Assembly: GCF_001680005.1 (NCBI RefSeq)
Contig: NC_033556.1
Coordinates: 558,001-622,000 of the forward strand
Direction of reading: 5' to 3'
DNA: 64,000 nucleotides
From: Plasmodium coatneyi
Taxonomy: Eukaryota > Apicomplexa > Aconoidasida > Haemosporida > Plasmodiidae
Part shown: positions 31,608 to 42,838 of the stretch, piece by piece
How positions within the stretch are numbered: position 1 is the first letter of the stretch
Layout of the letters: the number at the start of each line of letters is the position of its first letter
Notes under the pieces: generated by a model
What the model saw: only the letters and a program-made list of their open reading frames with translations
What the model was told of the DNA's origin: nothing
The model's database searches: none
Made by a program: the position numbers and the translations under genes

Positions 31608-32496
31608 TCACTGCGTGAGCTTCTGCGTAATGAGCATATCTATCAGTTTGGCATCCTGCAGTGTTGTCTGGTCGCTGCGTTCAATTTTCTTAAGGGGGAA
31701 ATCAAAAAAGAGAGAAAAATTGACAGGGGTGTAGCTATACACGAACTGAAACAAGTCTTCCACAGTATGGTCATAATTAAATTTTTGTGAAACTTTTTTT
31801 CCATTATATAATCTGACATGTAATGTCGTAATAGGCTTGGAATCATCTACGTGGATATTTTTAATATCTGTCGGGGCAGATGCTGCAAGTTTTTTTATTT
31901 CTTCTCCGCTAACACTTGGTGTGCTACTTGACCCTAACTTGACTCCCTGTCCTTTGTAGGTTGAACTAGTGGTCTCCACTTTCTCCTTTGTGTAGACTTG
32001 GTTGCTCTTATCCTTTAAGGCTACATTCATCGTTTTATCCTTGCCGGCCAATTCCTTGGGCAAAATACCTGCCTCGATGTTTTGCATGAACTTTTTATTT
32101 TCCTCAATCTCTAAATCCCGGAATTCTCCATCATCTACGATGAACCCATTTTTATATAGCGTGATGCGTCTACAGTTTTCTGGCAGTTTGGACGTGAAGA
32201 AACTAGGGACCATATCATCGTCTGAGTTTTCCACTTCAAGTCCGCTGTTCTGACCGCCTGTATAGTGCGCTACGCGTTCCTTGTTTTTTTTTTTCGTCCT
32301 TCCTCAGGTCGCTAAGGGATCTGCAGCGGGGATGCACAAACAACGGGGTTTTACATTGGGGATGAAATGAAGTGACACACTAAACTGTTTTATCGTCACG
32401 GCAGGGAATGGGCTATGCACATCTCTTGCCCACACATGCAACTGTCCGACGTGCAGGTGCTCCCTCACCAATAATTACATACCTTATGTTCGACAT
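31608..32496 (-). CDS. p47/Shp1-like SEP-UBX protein (p97 cofactor); frameshifted in this sequence
   Basis: An adaptor for the AAA ATPase p97/Cdc48 in membrane fusion and ubiquitin-dependent processing. Exon 1 (32496-32483) encodes MSNI and two bases of Arg. Exon 2 (32320-31608) gives RSLSDLRKDEKK, then the family signature HYTGGQNSGLEVENSD, a SEP domain (CRRITLYKNGFIVDDGEF, EAGILPKELAGK) and a C-terminal UBX domain (ITTLHVRLYNGKKVSQKFN, YTPVNFSLFFDFPLKKI). In this sequence the exon start and the TGG segment are in different frames. The break lies in an 11-T run (32284-32294), and one base fewer restores a frame of about 241 residues. Probably a sequencing or assembly indel. Confidence 0.82.
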
Positions 32497-35204
32497 GGTT
32501 CCCAAGCTTCGCAAATGATTCCTTTTAAACTTTGGGGGGAGTTATTCAAACTGGAGGAGTTTCACCAGCAGGGAAGCCTCTCAGCTGCTCTTACAGAGGT
32601 AACGTATTTTTTTTTCGATTCAAGGGGGAAGCAAAAATAAACCCTGAGTTAACCTTTCACATAAACGTTTGGCTTCAATTACGCAAAGATAGGCGAGTTT
32701 TCCCTTCGCCGCTCGGGGTGGAGAAGAAATTTGGCAGTGGAGGGGAACGCAGAAGGGGTCGCGGAAAACGGGCAGAAACGGCGAAAGGCGACGAAAAGGA
32801 TGGCAAAAAGGATGGTGAAATTTTCCCCAAAAAATTGCAAAAAAGTATACGGTTAAAAATATACGGTCAAAGATATGCCGTCAAAATGTGCCGTAAAAAT
32901 ATGCCGACAAAATGGTGCCAATTTTCTGCGTCCAAAGCGGGGCGTGCGCATGCGGGAAAAAACGTTCCTTTTTTTTTTTTTTTTTTTTTTCCTCCGTTCA
33001 TGCAATAACCGAGAAGGGAGAATTATTAAGGGGAAATAAAATCGGAAAAGAAATTATCGAAGAGGGGGACAAACATAGAGATGATGAGAAATAAGGAAAT
33101 GGTCCAGTTAATAGAATTTGTTCCATTCGGTTGGCATGGCCTTTTTCATCGCATGTGAGGAAAGTTCCACCTTGGCGATCTGTTCATTCTCGCGCGTTTA
33201 TGTCTTGGTGCTTTTCCTTAGGGGTTCTCCCCCAGAATAATACGCAACTGGAAAGGATGTCCGAGGAAGGTGAACGCGCAGAAGGGGGGACTCACCAGCG
33301 CAATTGTCCCTCGTCCGTTGGAAATGCAGACCGTTTGTCCGAGTATGGGAGGAGAGGGGCCTCGCACAGTAACGCGGTGATATAATGATCCACCCATTAG
33401 TACTATCCCCCTCGAGGGAATAAACCCAAGAACAGGTACATGAACGTGTAAGTGTGGCCGCCGATTTGAAACAGTTTGATGCCTCCCTGTAGACACACTC
33501 GCGGAACCGCGGCGATTCTTCCAGTCACTGCCTCACTTTTTGGAACACAGTGGGAGAATAACGAAATGGAAAAAACGTAAGCTCTTCAGTAGGGCCAAGG
33601 ACGGGGTGATGTCCAACTGATGGTTAAACAGCGTCCCCACCAAAAGGGGAATCACTGAAATGGGGGTACGCAAAAAGTGTGCAGGAAGAATGAGGGAGAA
33701 ATGTGAATATTTACGTTTACGCTTATGTTCACCCGTGTGTATATATTTTTTTTTTTTTTTTTTTTTTTTGGCTAGCTACAGTGTAAAAAAAAAATTGAAC
33801 TTTTGAAATTTTTGAGCATTTTAGCTGTTTTTTTTTTTTTTTTTTTTTTTTGCGCGCGGTGTGTTGGCACTTCAAAATGTAGACCCAAAAGAAACATCCC
33901 TTTTTTTTTCTACATTACAGAAGTGGTGAGTTAACGATTTTCAGTTGGAAGTTCTTTTTTTTTTTTCCAAAGTTTGTGATGTTGGGGAGAATTGCCTTTT
34001 AAAAAGGGGTTGTTGTGCTATGTTGGAAAGCCGCGCTCGTTTGGTGTGCTCATCTGTTTTTTTCATCTATTTTGCTTGCCTGTTTTGCTCACCTGGTTTG
34101 CCCCTTGAGTTCTCAACCACGCTCTCCTGCGTGTTTTTACTTCATTTTATTCTTTTTCCTTTTTTATTTTATCCTATTATTTTCTCTTTTATTTTTTCCT
34201 TCTTGCATGCGGCGAAACCTTCACACGCAGAACAAACTGGAGGGGAAAAATACAAAATGGTCACTACTGCCGTTGTGACTTGTTCTCTTTTTTTCTCCAC
34301 ACGCGTTGCCACCCATTCGAGTTGAGTGTCAGTCGTTTTTAATTCGTAGACCAACTTGTTGTTTAAACTTTACGAGTTAGTGTTTTCCGCGCAGTTCGTT
34401 TTTGTGTCAACTGTGCTCGTTTTTGTTTTTTTTTTGTTTTTTTTTTTTCGTCACTATTCAGTTTTTTTTTCCGTTTTTTTTTTCGTCACTTTTTCGTTTT
34501 TTTGCTCCCCCCAAACAACGGTCCCAAGTGGTTAAAAGGCTGCTCCCCTGTTTGACTCACCACAGGGCGAAGCAGACCATTCCCAAACATGGACGTGGGC
34601 ACATCAATTCATTCCTGCCACGCGTAACGTGTAATCGTACCCTTTTGCTTGCTATACAGCGGTGCTACACCGGCGAGTGAGTTGCGAAAGTAGGTTCAAG
34701 TCGAATTCGCATTTAACGAGTAGAGAACCAGTCTTTTTTTTTACATCAACTTAACCCGTTTATGTTTTTTTTTTCTTCTTAAGCTGTGTATACTTTACCA
34801 GACGAGTTGGCAAAATTTGCACAAGTCAGCAAACCAACCAAGTCGCGTCTTCCGTGCAATCCTTTTTTTTTTTTTTTTTTTTCCGTCATTTTAATATATA
34901 CCATCCGAATATTCGTCTACACTTTAAATACATAAAAAAGATTGCGTGAAATTGCTCGTTCATGTTGATCGAATGAGATGCCACCTGACGGGATGATCAA
35001 TTTTGGCGCATAGATGAATAATAGCTACTGGTGTGTGCCACGACACGTGAAGTAGAACTGCTGCGGAAGCAGTGTGGCCTTTTTGTCCAATTTTTCCTTT
35101 TTTTTTTTTTTCTTCTTCCGTTTGCCTGCCGACCTGCGTACATGAGAGGCTGACGGTGGCCATTCAAATAAACCTCCAAAGTTAAAGCAGCAACCACCCG
35201 CAAG
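32497..35204. other. 2.7-kb divergent intergenic region
   Basis: Lies between the starts of the SEP/UBX gene and the plasmepsin gene. It has poly-T tracts at about 32970-32990, 33747-33768, 33824-33851 and 34862-34881, and long T/C-rich stretches at 34120-34200 and 34410-34510. Potential frames are low-complexity. No gene is supported. Confidence 0.6.
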
Positions 35205-36830
35205 ATGAAGCACGCCAAGGGGTTAAGGACGCTCTTCTGTGGAGCTCTGTTTTTACTTCATTTATGTTGGGAAGCCACGTGCCACAAGGTGTATAAGGTT
35301 GGGCCAGAACCCATCCCCTGTTCGCAATGCAGAGACGTACGGGAATGTAGTGCGTGTGTGTTTGAGGAACAGGAGTCTCCATATGCAATCCACTTGAAGC
35401 TAAACAAGAACAAGCCAAATGACCACAGCAATTTGAAAAAGCATCACGATTCGCTGAAGCTCGGAGGGGTGAAGTACTACGTCAAGAGGGGAGAAGGAAT
35501 TTCAGGCAGTTTGGGTAACCCATCGGGGAACACCCTGAATGATATAGACAGGATTAACGAGGAGATCAGAAACAGGCGTGAGGACAGCGCTCAGGGGGGC
35601 AGGAACTTCATTGACATTAGCAGTTATGGAAAGGATAGCTTGTCAGACTACTTTGTGGGTGTGCAGAAGCATGCCTACACGGAGGTGGGGAGCATAAACG
35701 GGGGAAGTAACGAAGGTGCAGGTGACCACCCCGCCAGGGTGGAAAAGAACTTCATCGACCTGAAGAACACCAACGCAGTGGTGGAACAGACGGAGGAGAA
35801 CGTCTTCCTAGTCCCGCTGAAGCATTTGCGAGATAGCCAATTTGTTGGGAAGCTCCTAGTTGGGGTTCCTCCACAGGAGATCCACCCCATCTTCGACACA
35901 GGCAGTACAAATCTGTGGGTCGTTACAACAGATTGTGAAGAAAATTCTTGCAAAAAAGTTAACAGGTACAATCCGTATAAATCCAAAACGTTTAGGAGGT
36001 CCTTCATAGGGAAGAATCTTCACATCGTTTTCGGATCGGGTTCTATTTCAGGATCCATTGGGAAAGAAACGTTCGTCTTAGGAGACCACACAGTACGCAA
36101 CCAAACCTTTGGCTTAGTGGAGAGTGAATCGAATGACAGTTTAAATGGAGATAACATTTTTGACTACATAGATTTTGAGGGGATTGTTGGGTTGGGATTC
36201 CCAGAAATGCTATCTGCAGGGAAGGTTTCCTTTTTCGATAACCTACTAAAGCAGAATAAAAATTTGTCACCCCAGTTTTCTTTCTACATTTCACCAGATG
36301 ACAACACATCTACATTTATAATAGGTGGTTTGAGCAAATCCTTTTACGAAGGTAGTATTTATATGCTTCCCGTCATTAAGGAGTATTATTGGGAAGTGGA
36401 GTTGGACGCCATTTACGTGGGGGAGAAGAAAATTTGCTGTGAGGAGAAAAGTTACGCGATTTTCGACACAGGAACGTCCTACAACACTATGCCCAGTGCA
36501 CAGATAAAGGACTTCTTCGATGTAGTTGCTTCTGTCCCTTGTACGGAAGAGAATTACCAGGACGTCCTCAAGAAATATCCCGTCATTAAGTATGTCTTTG
36601 GCGACTTAGTTATAGAACTTATGCCTGAAGAATACATGATTTTAAATGAGGACAGTTGCATCCCGGCGTACATGCAGATTGACGTTCCCTCTGAGAAGAA
36701 CCACGCGTACCTCCTCGGAAGCATTGCCTTCATGCGGCACTACTACACGGTCTTCGTGCGTGGCGTGGGGGGAAAACCGTCCATGGTGGGCGTTGCGAAG
36801 GCCAAGTCGGCTGCACCGGCTGTGAAGTGA
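35205..36830 (+). CDS. Plasmepsin, pepsin-like aspartic protease (best fit plasmepsin X)
   Basis: A 541-residue single-exon aspartic protease (family A1). It has an N-terminal signal peptide (LRTLFCGALFLLHLCW), then a long Asn/Ser-rich prosegment with paired cysteines (CSQCRDVRECSACVF). The mature domain starts near VFLVPLKHLRDSQFVGKLLV. Both catalytic motifs are intact: FDTGSTNLWV (Asp231) and FDTGTSYNTM (Asp421). The flap region contains FGSGSISGSIG, and IVGLGFPEM and YLLGSIAFMRHYYTVF are also typical. Plasmepsin X resides in exonemes and matures SUB1 and invasion ligands; it is essential for egress. The call over plasmepsin IX rests on length and on neighbours (AP-3 delta and UBX protein, as I recall for P. 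falciparum chromosome 8). Confidence 0.87.
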   Translation: MKHAKGLRTLFCGALFLLHLCWEATCHKVYKVGPEPIPCSQCRDVRECSACVFEEQESPYAIHLKLNKNKPNDHSNLKKHHDSLKLGGVKYYVKRGEGISGSLGNPSGNTLNDIDRINEEIRNRREDSAQGGRNFIDISSYGKDSLSDYFVGVQKHAYTEVGSINGGSNEGAGDHPARVEKNFIDLKNTNAVVEQTEENVFLVPLKHLRDSQFVGKLLVGVPPQEIHPIFDTGSTNLWVVTTDCEENSCKKVNRYNPYKSKTFRRSFIGKNLHIVFGSGSISGSIGKETFVLGDHTVRNQTFGLVESESNDSLNGDNIFDYIDFEGIVGLGFPEMLSAGKVSFFDNLLKQNKNLSPQFSFYISPDDNTSTFIIGGLSKSFYEGSIYMLPVIKEYYWEVELDAIYVGEKKICCEEKSYAIFDTGTSYNTMPSAQIKDFFDVVASVPCTEENYQDVLKKYPVIKYVFGDLVIELMPEEYMILNEDSCIPAYMQIDVPSEKNHAYLLGSIAFMRHYYTVFVRGVGGKPSMVGVAKAKSAAPAVK

Positions 36831-37602
36831 TAGAGGTGGCATGTTAGAAGAGGTACATCCAACCTTGGATCTCCATAATGCTGCTTTAAAAGTCGGTGCG
36901 GATGCCTCGTCACATTTCTACGCCAGGTGTTTGTACGCACACACAAATGTACCTGTTTTTGTTACTTTTTTCCGACGGGCAAATTTTTCCCCAACAGGAG
37001 CTGCTCCTACTATTTTATTTTATTTTATTATTTTATTTTATTATCTTATTTTTTTGTGTAAAAACTTACTCCGCTTCGTCTCAGCATGCCGTTTTGTGTC
37101 TTTCCCATTTTGCTTTTTTTTTAAATTTGGGAGGGAGCAACGGGATGGGACAATCCGCATCCTTTAATTAAATAAATAATAATTTTTTTTTTTTTTCTCT
37201 CTTGATGATAGTGTACCACCACATCAACGTGGGTGGCGCCGCTCGGTCTTTATACATAGTTTATTCCTTTTACAAAAAAAAAAAAAAAAGAGGTTCATTC
37301 GATTCGTTCAAAAAAGAAGCAAAATGAGAAGACGACATAGTTACGTAATCCTTTTGACAAAAAAAAAAAAAAAAAAAAAAGGGGGGGAAGGGACAGAAAT
37401 AAACATGCACGAGTGGACACAGAAGGTTGATCAAATAGAGTGGGGTGTACCCTATGTTTGGAGATGGTCAGAGGGGGGGGGGAAGACAATCGCAGATTGC
37501 GGAGTGGTCTGTGTAGCTTCACATGAGTTATGCTATGTGGTTAGCGTGCATGTCTGCTTCTTTATCCGTTTGCGAATTTTTAGGCTTTTCCCATTTTGCC
37601 TA
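36831..37602. other. Convergent 3' region
   Basis: Between the plasmepsin and AP-3 delta stops. It includes TTTTATTTTATTA repeats (37015-37050), poly-A tracts (37274-37290, 37361-37380) and a G8 run (37473-37480). No gene is seen. Confidence 0.6.
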
Positions 37603-40600
37603 TCATCGCGTGATGGAAATACGGGGTGCTTTCATTTTGACCTTCCCCGTGAGGAGCTTCGTCAGGTAGAACTGGATGTAGTCCAGCATCCGCACGCACT
37701 CCTCCTCGGAGTCGTTCAGGACTTTCATCTTCGCTTCGACCTTGTACGTGGGGGGGTCTTCTCCCGCCTGACCCGTTTTCTTGTAATGCACGTTGATTAG
37801 GAACACCGTTTTGTCTAGCGGGGCCTCCCTGCTGGTCGTATGAGCTGCACAAAAAATGAGGCGAAGTGTATCCGCAGAGTAGCCATGTTGCAAATTAGAA
37901 AAAACCTTCCCCATGTTGAAAAAAAACAAATGGAGGTACTCTGCCAGAAAAACACAACAACTAAAAATGAATTCATTTGGGTGGATTTCCTCGTCAACTT
38001 TTATCTCCTCCGTTATCACTCTGTTTATGCCTCTTCTCTTCTTCACCTAATTAAAAAAAAAAAAGCGAATCGCGTATGCACATGTGTGGAAATAGCTAGT
38101 ATAAAGATTTGCCTACGAATTGGGGGAAGTCCATCTCCCTCACACAGAACAGAATTTTCATCCGGTAGAGTGCCGGTGGGCTGCATCTTTTGCCCCCTTT
38201 TTTTGAACTTACGTTGGTAAGCTCGTCTATCGATAGGGTCGCCGGTTCGAGGGGCACGAATGGAATCTCAACAGATGACTCTTCATAAAGAACCGAGTTG
38301 CATAAATAGGAGTAGGCCAATTTGACGGAGCCGGATGGAACTTCGAAGTGCACACTAATGAGAAAACTTTTGCTGACCTCTTCGACGGTGGTTAGTTCGG
38401 TTAGGTTGGCAAATCCAGTTCTTTCAGGATAACACCTTTCGATAGATCGACCACCTTGATCGTGATGCTTGCTTCTTGAGTCATCCCCGATGGTAGTACC
38501 CTGGGCTATTTTTTCATCCCCCAGAAGAACAAGTTCGTCTTCCTCTCCGTTGTATTCCACCTGGCATTTATTCACTTGGAGAGATGTTCGCACAAATAAA
38601 CTTTTAACAGTTACGGGAGAATCTACCAATTGGATATACAAACGGAGCATACGCTCTTCCTGATTCAGCTGGAAATATAACTTGACGTGGGCACTCTCGC
38701 TGATCTGGTGAAAGGTCCGTTTGTCTGTTTGTCTCCACTTGGTTTGTTCCTCCTTCAGTTTGTGTAAGAAGGATTGGAGGTCTGCATAGGAGGTGCCTTC
38801 TCCATTGGCACAGAGGTCAGAGGTGCATGCGGGGGGAATTGCTGCCTCGTCCACCGTCAAGGCGGAGGCGGTAATCTCCGAAGGGGTCCTTGCCGAAGGG
38901 GTCCTGGCCGAAGCGGTGGATGCAACTGTGTTTGCCTCAGTTAAGGGAAGCTTCATCTCACTAATATTCGATCTCTGAACTGGGAGAGGAATGTGCTCCC
39001 CTGATTGACTACCCCCGGTTTGCAAAAAGAACGCGTCGTTGTATTTGAAGGGGCGCTCCAAGTTGAACTGCTCCTCTGCGGGATCGAGCTGGAGGTAGTT
39101 CGTAACGTAGGAGAGGAAGTTGGTCCCCCCGTTGGTATGGTCTCCTCCATGGGGGGATTTCTCCTTAGAGGGAAGTCCTTCTGCATCCTTCGCGTTACGC
39201 ACAAGGAAGAACACACTCCCCAACGTAACGCAGCAGTCGATGGTTTCTACGCTGTTCCGTCTACCAAGCAGGTAGGCCACATGGGAAGACAACCTACTCA
39301 CGTAGAAAAGAACCAAACTTCTGTTCTGATCATATTGGTAAAAAAATAAAAATATTTTTCCAACGTGCCAGAGAATACTACTGACACTGAAATGCGTAAA
39401 AAAAAGATAAAGGGAGAAAAAAAAAACGCTCAAGAAGTGCTCATTCTTATATTCCTTTATATGGTCATGTGCTTCTTCCAAATATGCGTAAACGAAATAA
39501 ATGAGATACTCAAAAGTGGCTACATCTACTTGGTTTACGTCTTTGTAGGGGTTCTCTTCCCTGTTGTTCGTATCATCACTTACATGCACGTTTAGTGTCC
39601 CTATGATGTATTCTAGTAGGTCATATCTGGTAAACGCGTCGATCGTTTTTACCTCCTTTAGGAAAGTGCTCATTTGGTTTAGCAGGTCCGATTGGTGGGT
39701 TTCGTTCTGTTGCATTTGTCTCTGGTGACCCCCCTGTGGAGCGCTAAATGGGGAGACCTCATTACCCACACTACTATTCACATTGTCATTACCAATATGG
39801 TTACCGCCCAGTTGGCGCCGCATGAGGGCCGCCCCGTAAGTCACAACATACATGGCACTGAGGAAGTTGGTGGTGATGCGGGTGGTTCCCTCTAGACTGT
39901 TGTTCACGTGAAGGATCTCCTCGATAACCTGGGACTCCTTCTTGTGATTCTTAATGCAAAGCATATAAAATAGAATAAACACATAAAGGTTACGATTTCG
40001 GAGCAAGTGGGCCTTCTCCCGTCCATACGAAAGAATGGTATCTACATACTCTCCTACGAAGTCTCCCTCCGATTTGTGATACAGGTAGGTTAATATATTA
40101 TACGAAATGGCTTCGAAGTTTTTTTCATTCATGAGGTAGTATAAAATACGGAGGAGAGTCTTCCTTATGGTTACGTCTTCGTAGAGACTTCGCAGCACGT
40201 TGGTAGATAATTCTTCCTGCATGTTCTGTTGCGCGAATTTTGTATGCACATCTGGGTTCGCAAAAATGGACAGATATATCTTCGTTGTGACGTAGACGAT
40301 GTTTTTGTCTTCGTTGTGGAAGTTGTTCGAGAGGTGCGTGAAGCAGAGGTGCAATAGTTTATCCATGCAGTTCGGTGGTGACAAAGATGCGTGGCCATCA
40401 TCCAGCTCGCCGCAGAACCCGTCACCACTTCGTTGTATGATCCCATGAACGTTTTGATCGATAGTGCCTTCAACCCCCCAGGGGGCGTATCGTTGAAGAT
40501 CCAAATCGACCAGGCACCCCTTCTGGTAATTTACGAGCAAAAAGCTCAGACATTCGTAGATGACGCTTTTCGCTTTGTTCGTAAAAAACACATGAACAAT

Positions 40601-41845
40601 TAGAGGCAGAAACTTTTTGTAGATTCTATTTTCGTATCTAACTAGCTTTTTTAAAAATTTTAGGATCTTTATAAACTTCCAGTTGTCTATCAAGTTGAGT
40701 CGTTCGTTTAGGATGCTGTAAATGAGGGGAATGAACGCGAGGAACTTCCTCAGGTAGGTGGTGGGTACTCCCCCTCCGTTGGGAACTCCTCCCGGTTGGT
40801 CTGGACTGCAGGTAGTTGTTCCTCCGTGGGGGGCATCTCCCCTGTTGTCACGACCAGGAGAACAGACCTGTTCATTCCTCTCTAACGCACAGAACAGCTC
40901 CGCCAGAATATTTACGATGAGGCAACACAACGCAGTGTTGTTCCGGTGAGCGTCATCCATTCCTTCCTTGCCCATCTGATCATACGATGCACTCTCATCA
41001 CTGTAGAGAGAAACAAAGCTTTTTTTAATTGTTTCAAAAAAAGCTGGCAACGTTTCTAAGTTGCTTATTACAATTTTGTAGAGACAAATTATTGTTTTCT
41101 TTTTTATGTAGACTTGGGAGCTATTCAGAAGGTGCATGACATGGTGGTGTAGGTTGCTGCTCATGATTGGGGTGCATACGTTACTGAGTGTGTTAAGAAC
41201 GAGAGCCGTGTTGTATATGTTTGTCTCCTTTGTTATACAGTTTGTGTGTGCGAATTGTTTTTTTTTTTCCTGTTCTCGTGGGGTCTCTCCACCATGGGGG
41301 AAGTTACCCCGGGAGGAAGACTCATTCGACTGTATACCAGGCAATATCGAGTAGGTCTTCACAGAATTTTGGAGCAACCCGATATTCTCCCTCATAATGG
41401 CAGAACCAATATTAGCTAATGAGTTAATTACGTTCGTCTTTCCATTAGACGATGCAGTGGGAAAGCTCTCCTTGTATAACTCCTTCCTGAACAGATTAAT
41501 CGATAGAAAAGTCACGTCGTCCCTATCGATGCAATGGTGCAGGAACAGATGGCCACGTCTCCTTAACACATACTTATCCGAGGTAAGCATTTCAATAACT
41601 GCAAAGTTATGTTCCGGGTCTATCTTCCTTCCATACATTTGGAGATAAAGCAACTTGAGCAGAGTGATGGACTTTTCCTTTGTTCTGGAATTGAGCAGAC
41701 TAAATATAGGTTCCTTCTCCCTGTAGCTTTTACTTTTATCCATTTCTTTCAGGCTCCTAACGCACAGGTCGTAGTTCCTCTGCACGTTCTGCATACTGTC
41801 ATCCCGCTTAATGTCCTTAATCAGTTCGATGAAGGACCCGTTCAT
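37603..41845 (-). CDS. AP-3 adaptor complex subunit delta
   Basis: Large subunit of the AP-3 coat, which sorts cargo from Golgi or endosomes to lysosome-like organelles. Exon 1 (41845-38213) starts at MNGSFIELIKDIKRDD; an in-frame upstream TTG is not used. The trunk shows HEAT-like repeats: LRRRGHLFLHHCIDRDDV, TALVLNTLSNVC, KKKTIICLYKIVI. The delta-like block DNWKFIKILKFLKKLVRYE favours AP-3 delta over AP-4 epsilon. The middle linker is Ala/Ser/Thr repetitive (TPSARTPSEITASA). Exon 2 (38046-37603) joins in phase 0 (ACCAAC|gtaagt; aattag|GTG) and encodes the appendage (VDEEIHPNEFIFSCCVFL). Total about 1,358 residues. Tail to tail with the plasmepsin gene. Confidence 0.78.
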
Positions 41846-42838
41846 TTTGCTCAAAGTGGGGGTGCAGACTTGTGAGGGAATAATGACTAGGTGAGTGTGT
41901 TACCCTCGGTTGATCGGAGTTCCACCCTACTTCCACCCCCTTAGCGGACGGGGATGACCTAACCAACGCTTACGATCGGCAATTATACCACTGGTACGAC
42001 ACCCAGGGCGGAAGATCTATCATTTTGCTGGTCCACCTAAAAAGGTAATTTCTCTCACAGGGATGGTGTGACGGTGTAATGGCGACCTTTCCTCTGTTGA
42101 AAGAAAATTTTACCCTTCTCTACCACGCCTGGAGGGTGATGCCAGCACGCTCGCATTTGGAAAGTTACCCTCTGACCAAATTGGTCGCCCTCCTTTTAGC
42201 TGCGTTGTGTTAACCGTGTTGTGCTGGCTCCTCCACAACACATCCGCTTCGCGCCTTTTTATAACTTTTTTTTTTTTTTTTTTTTTTTTTCCACCAACGG
42301 AAAAGTCACAGGGGATGCAAAGCCTGCAGGGCAGTCAACGTGATGAGGGTAATTGGCGAGCAGGCCAAATGACAACCTAATCAAGGAAACTTCCTAAAGC
42401 CATCTGCAACGGGGACGATCATATAAAAACGATGCCTCTCCCTAAGCGGGATAGGGGAATATATCCCCAAGGATGGCGTAGCGCCACACTCCTCCCGACC
42501 TATGCACCGCACATCTTGTTCGTTTCAGCGCGTTGGGCATTTGGCACTTTTATTGCAACACAGCGGAGAAGTGTCTCCCACTGTGATTAAAATTTACAAC
42601 GTTCCAGGGTCACAAAAAAAGGGAAAAAATAAGATGAGCAAAAAGCAAGAATGAAGGAATGTGCCACATATTTAATGCAAATTTGTGGCCTGCCTAATGG
42701 GAGAATTTTTTTTTTTTTTTTTTTTTTTTTTTCTTCCTCCTCCTTTTGGGGAACCAGCGATAGGCCAATGGGGGACAGCCTTCATATAACCTGCAGACGT
42801 AAAAAAAAAGAAGAAGAAGGAAGAGTAGCTCCTTCGGG
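41846..42838. other. 1-kb intergenic region
   Basis: 5' side of AP-3 delta and 3' side of the oligopeptidase-like gene. T tracts occur at about 42267-42290 and 42708-42732. No gene is seen. Confidence 0.6.

Noticed and set aside
33945..34325. A 126-residue plus-strand frame in the 5' region of the plasmepsin gene
   Set aside because: It is Phe/Leu/Ser-rich, derived from T-tracts, and lacks splice or domain support.
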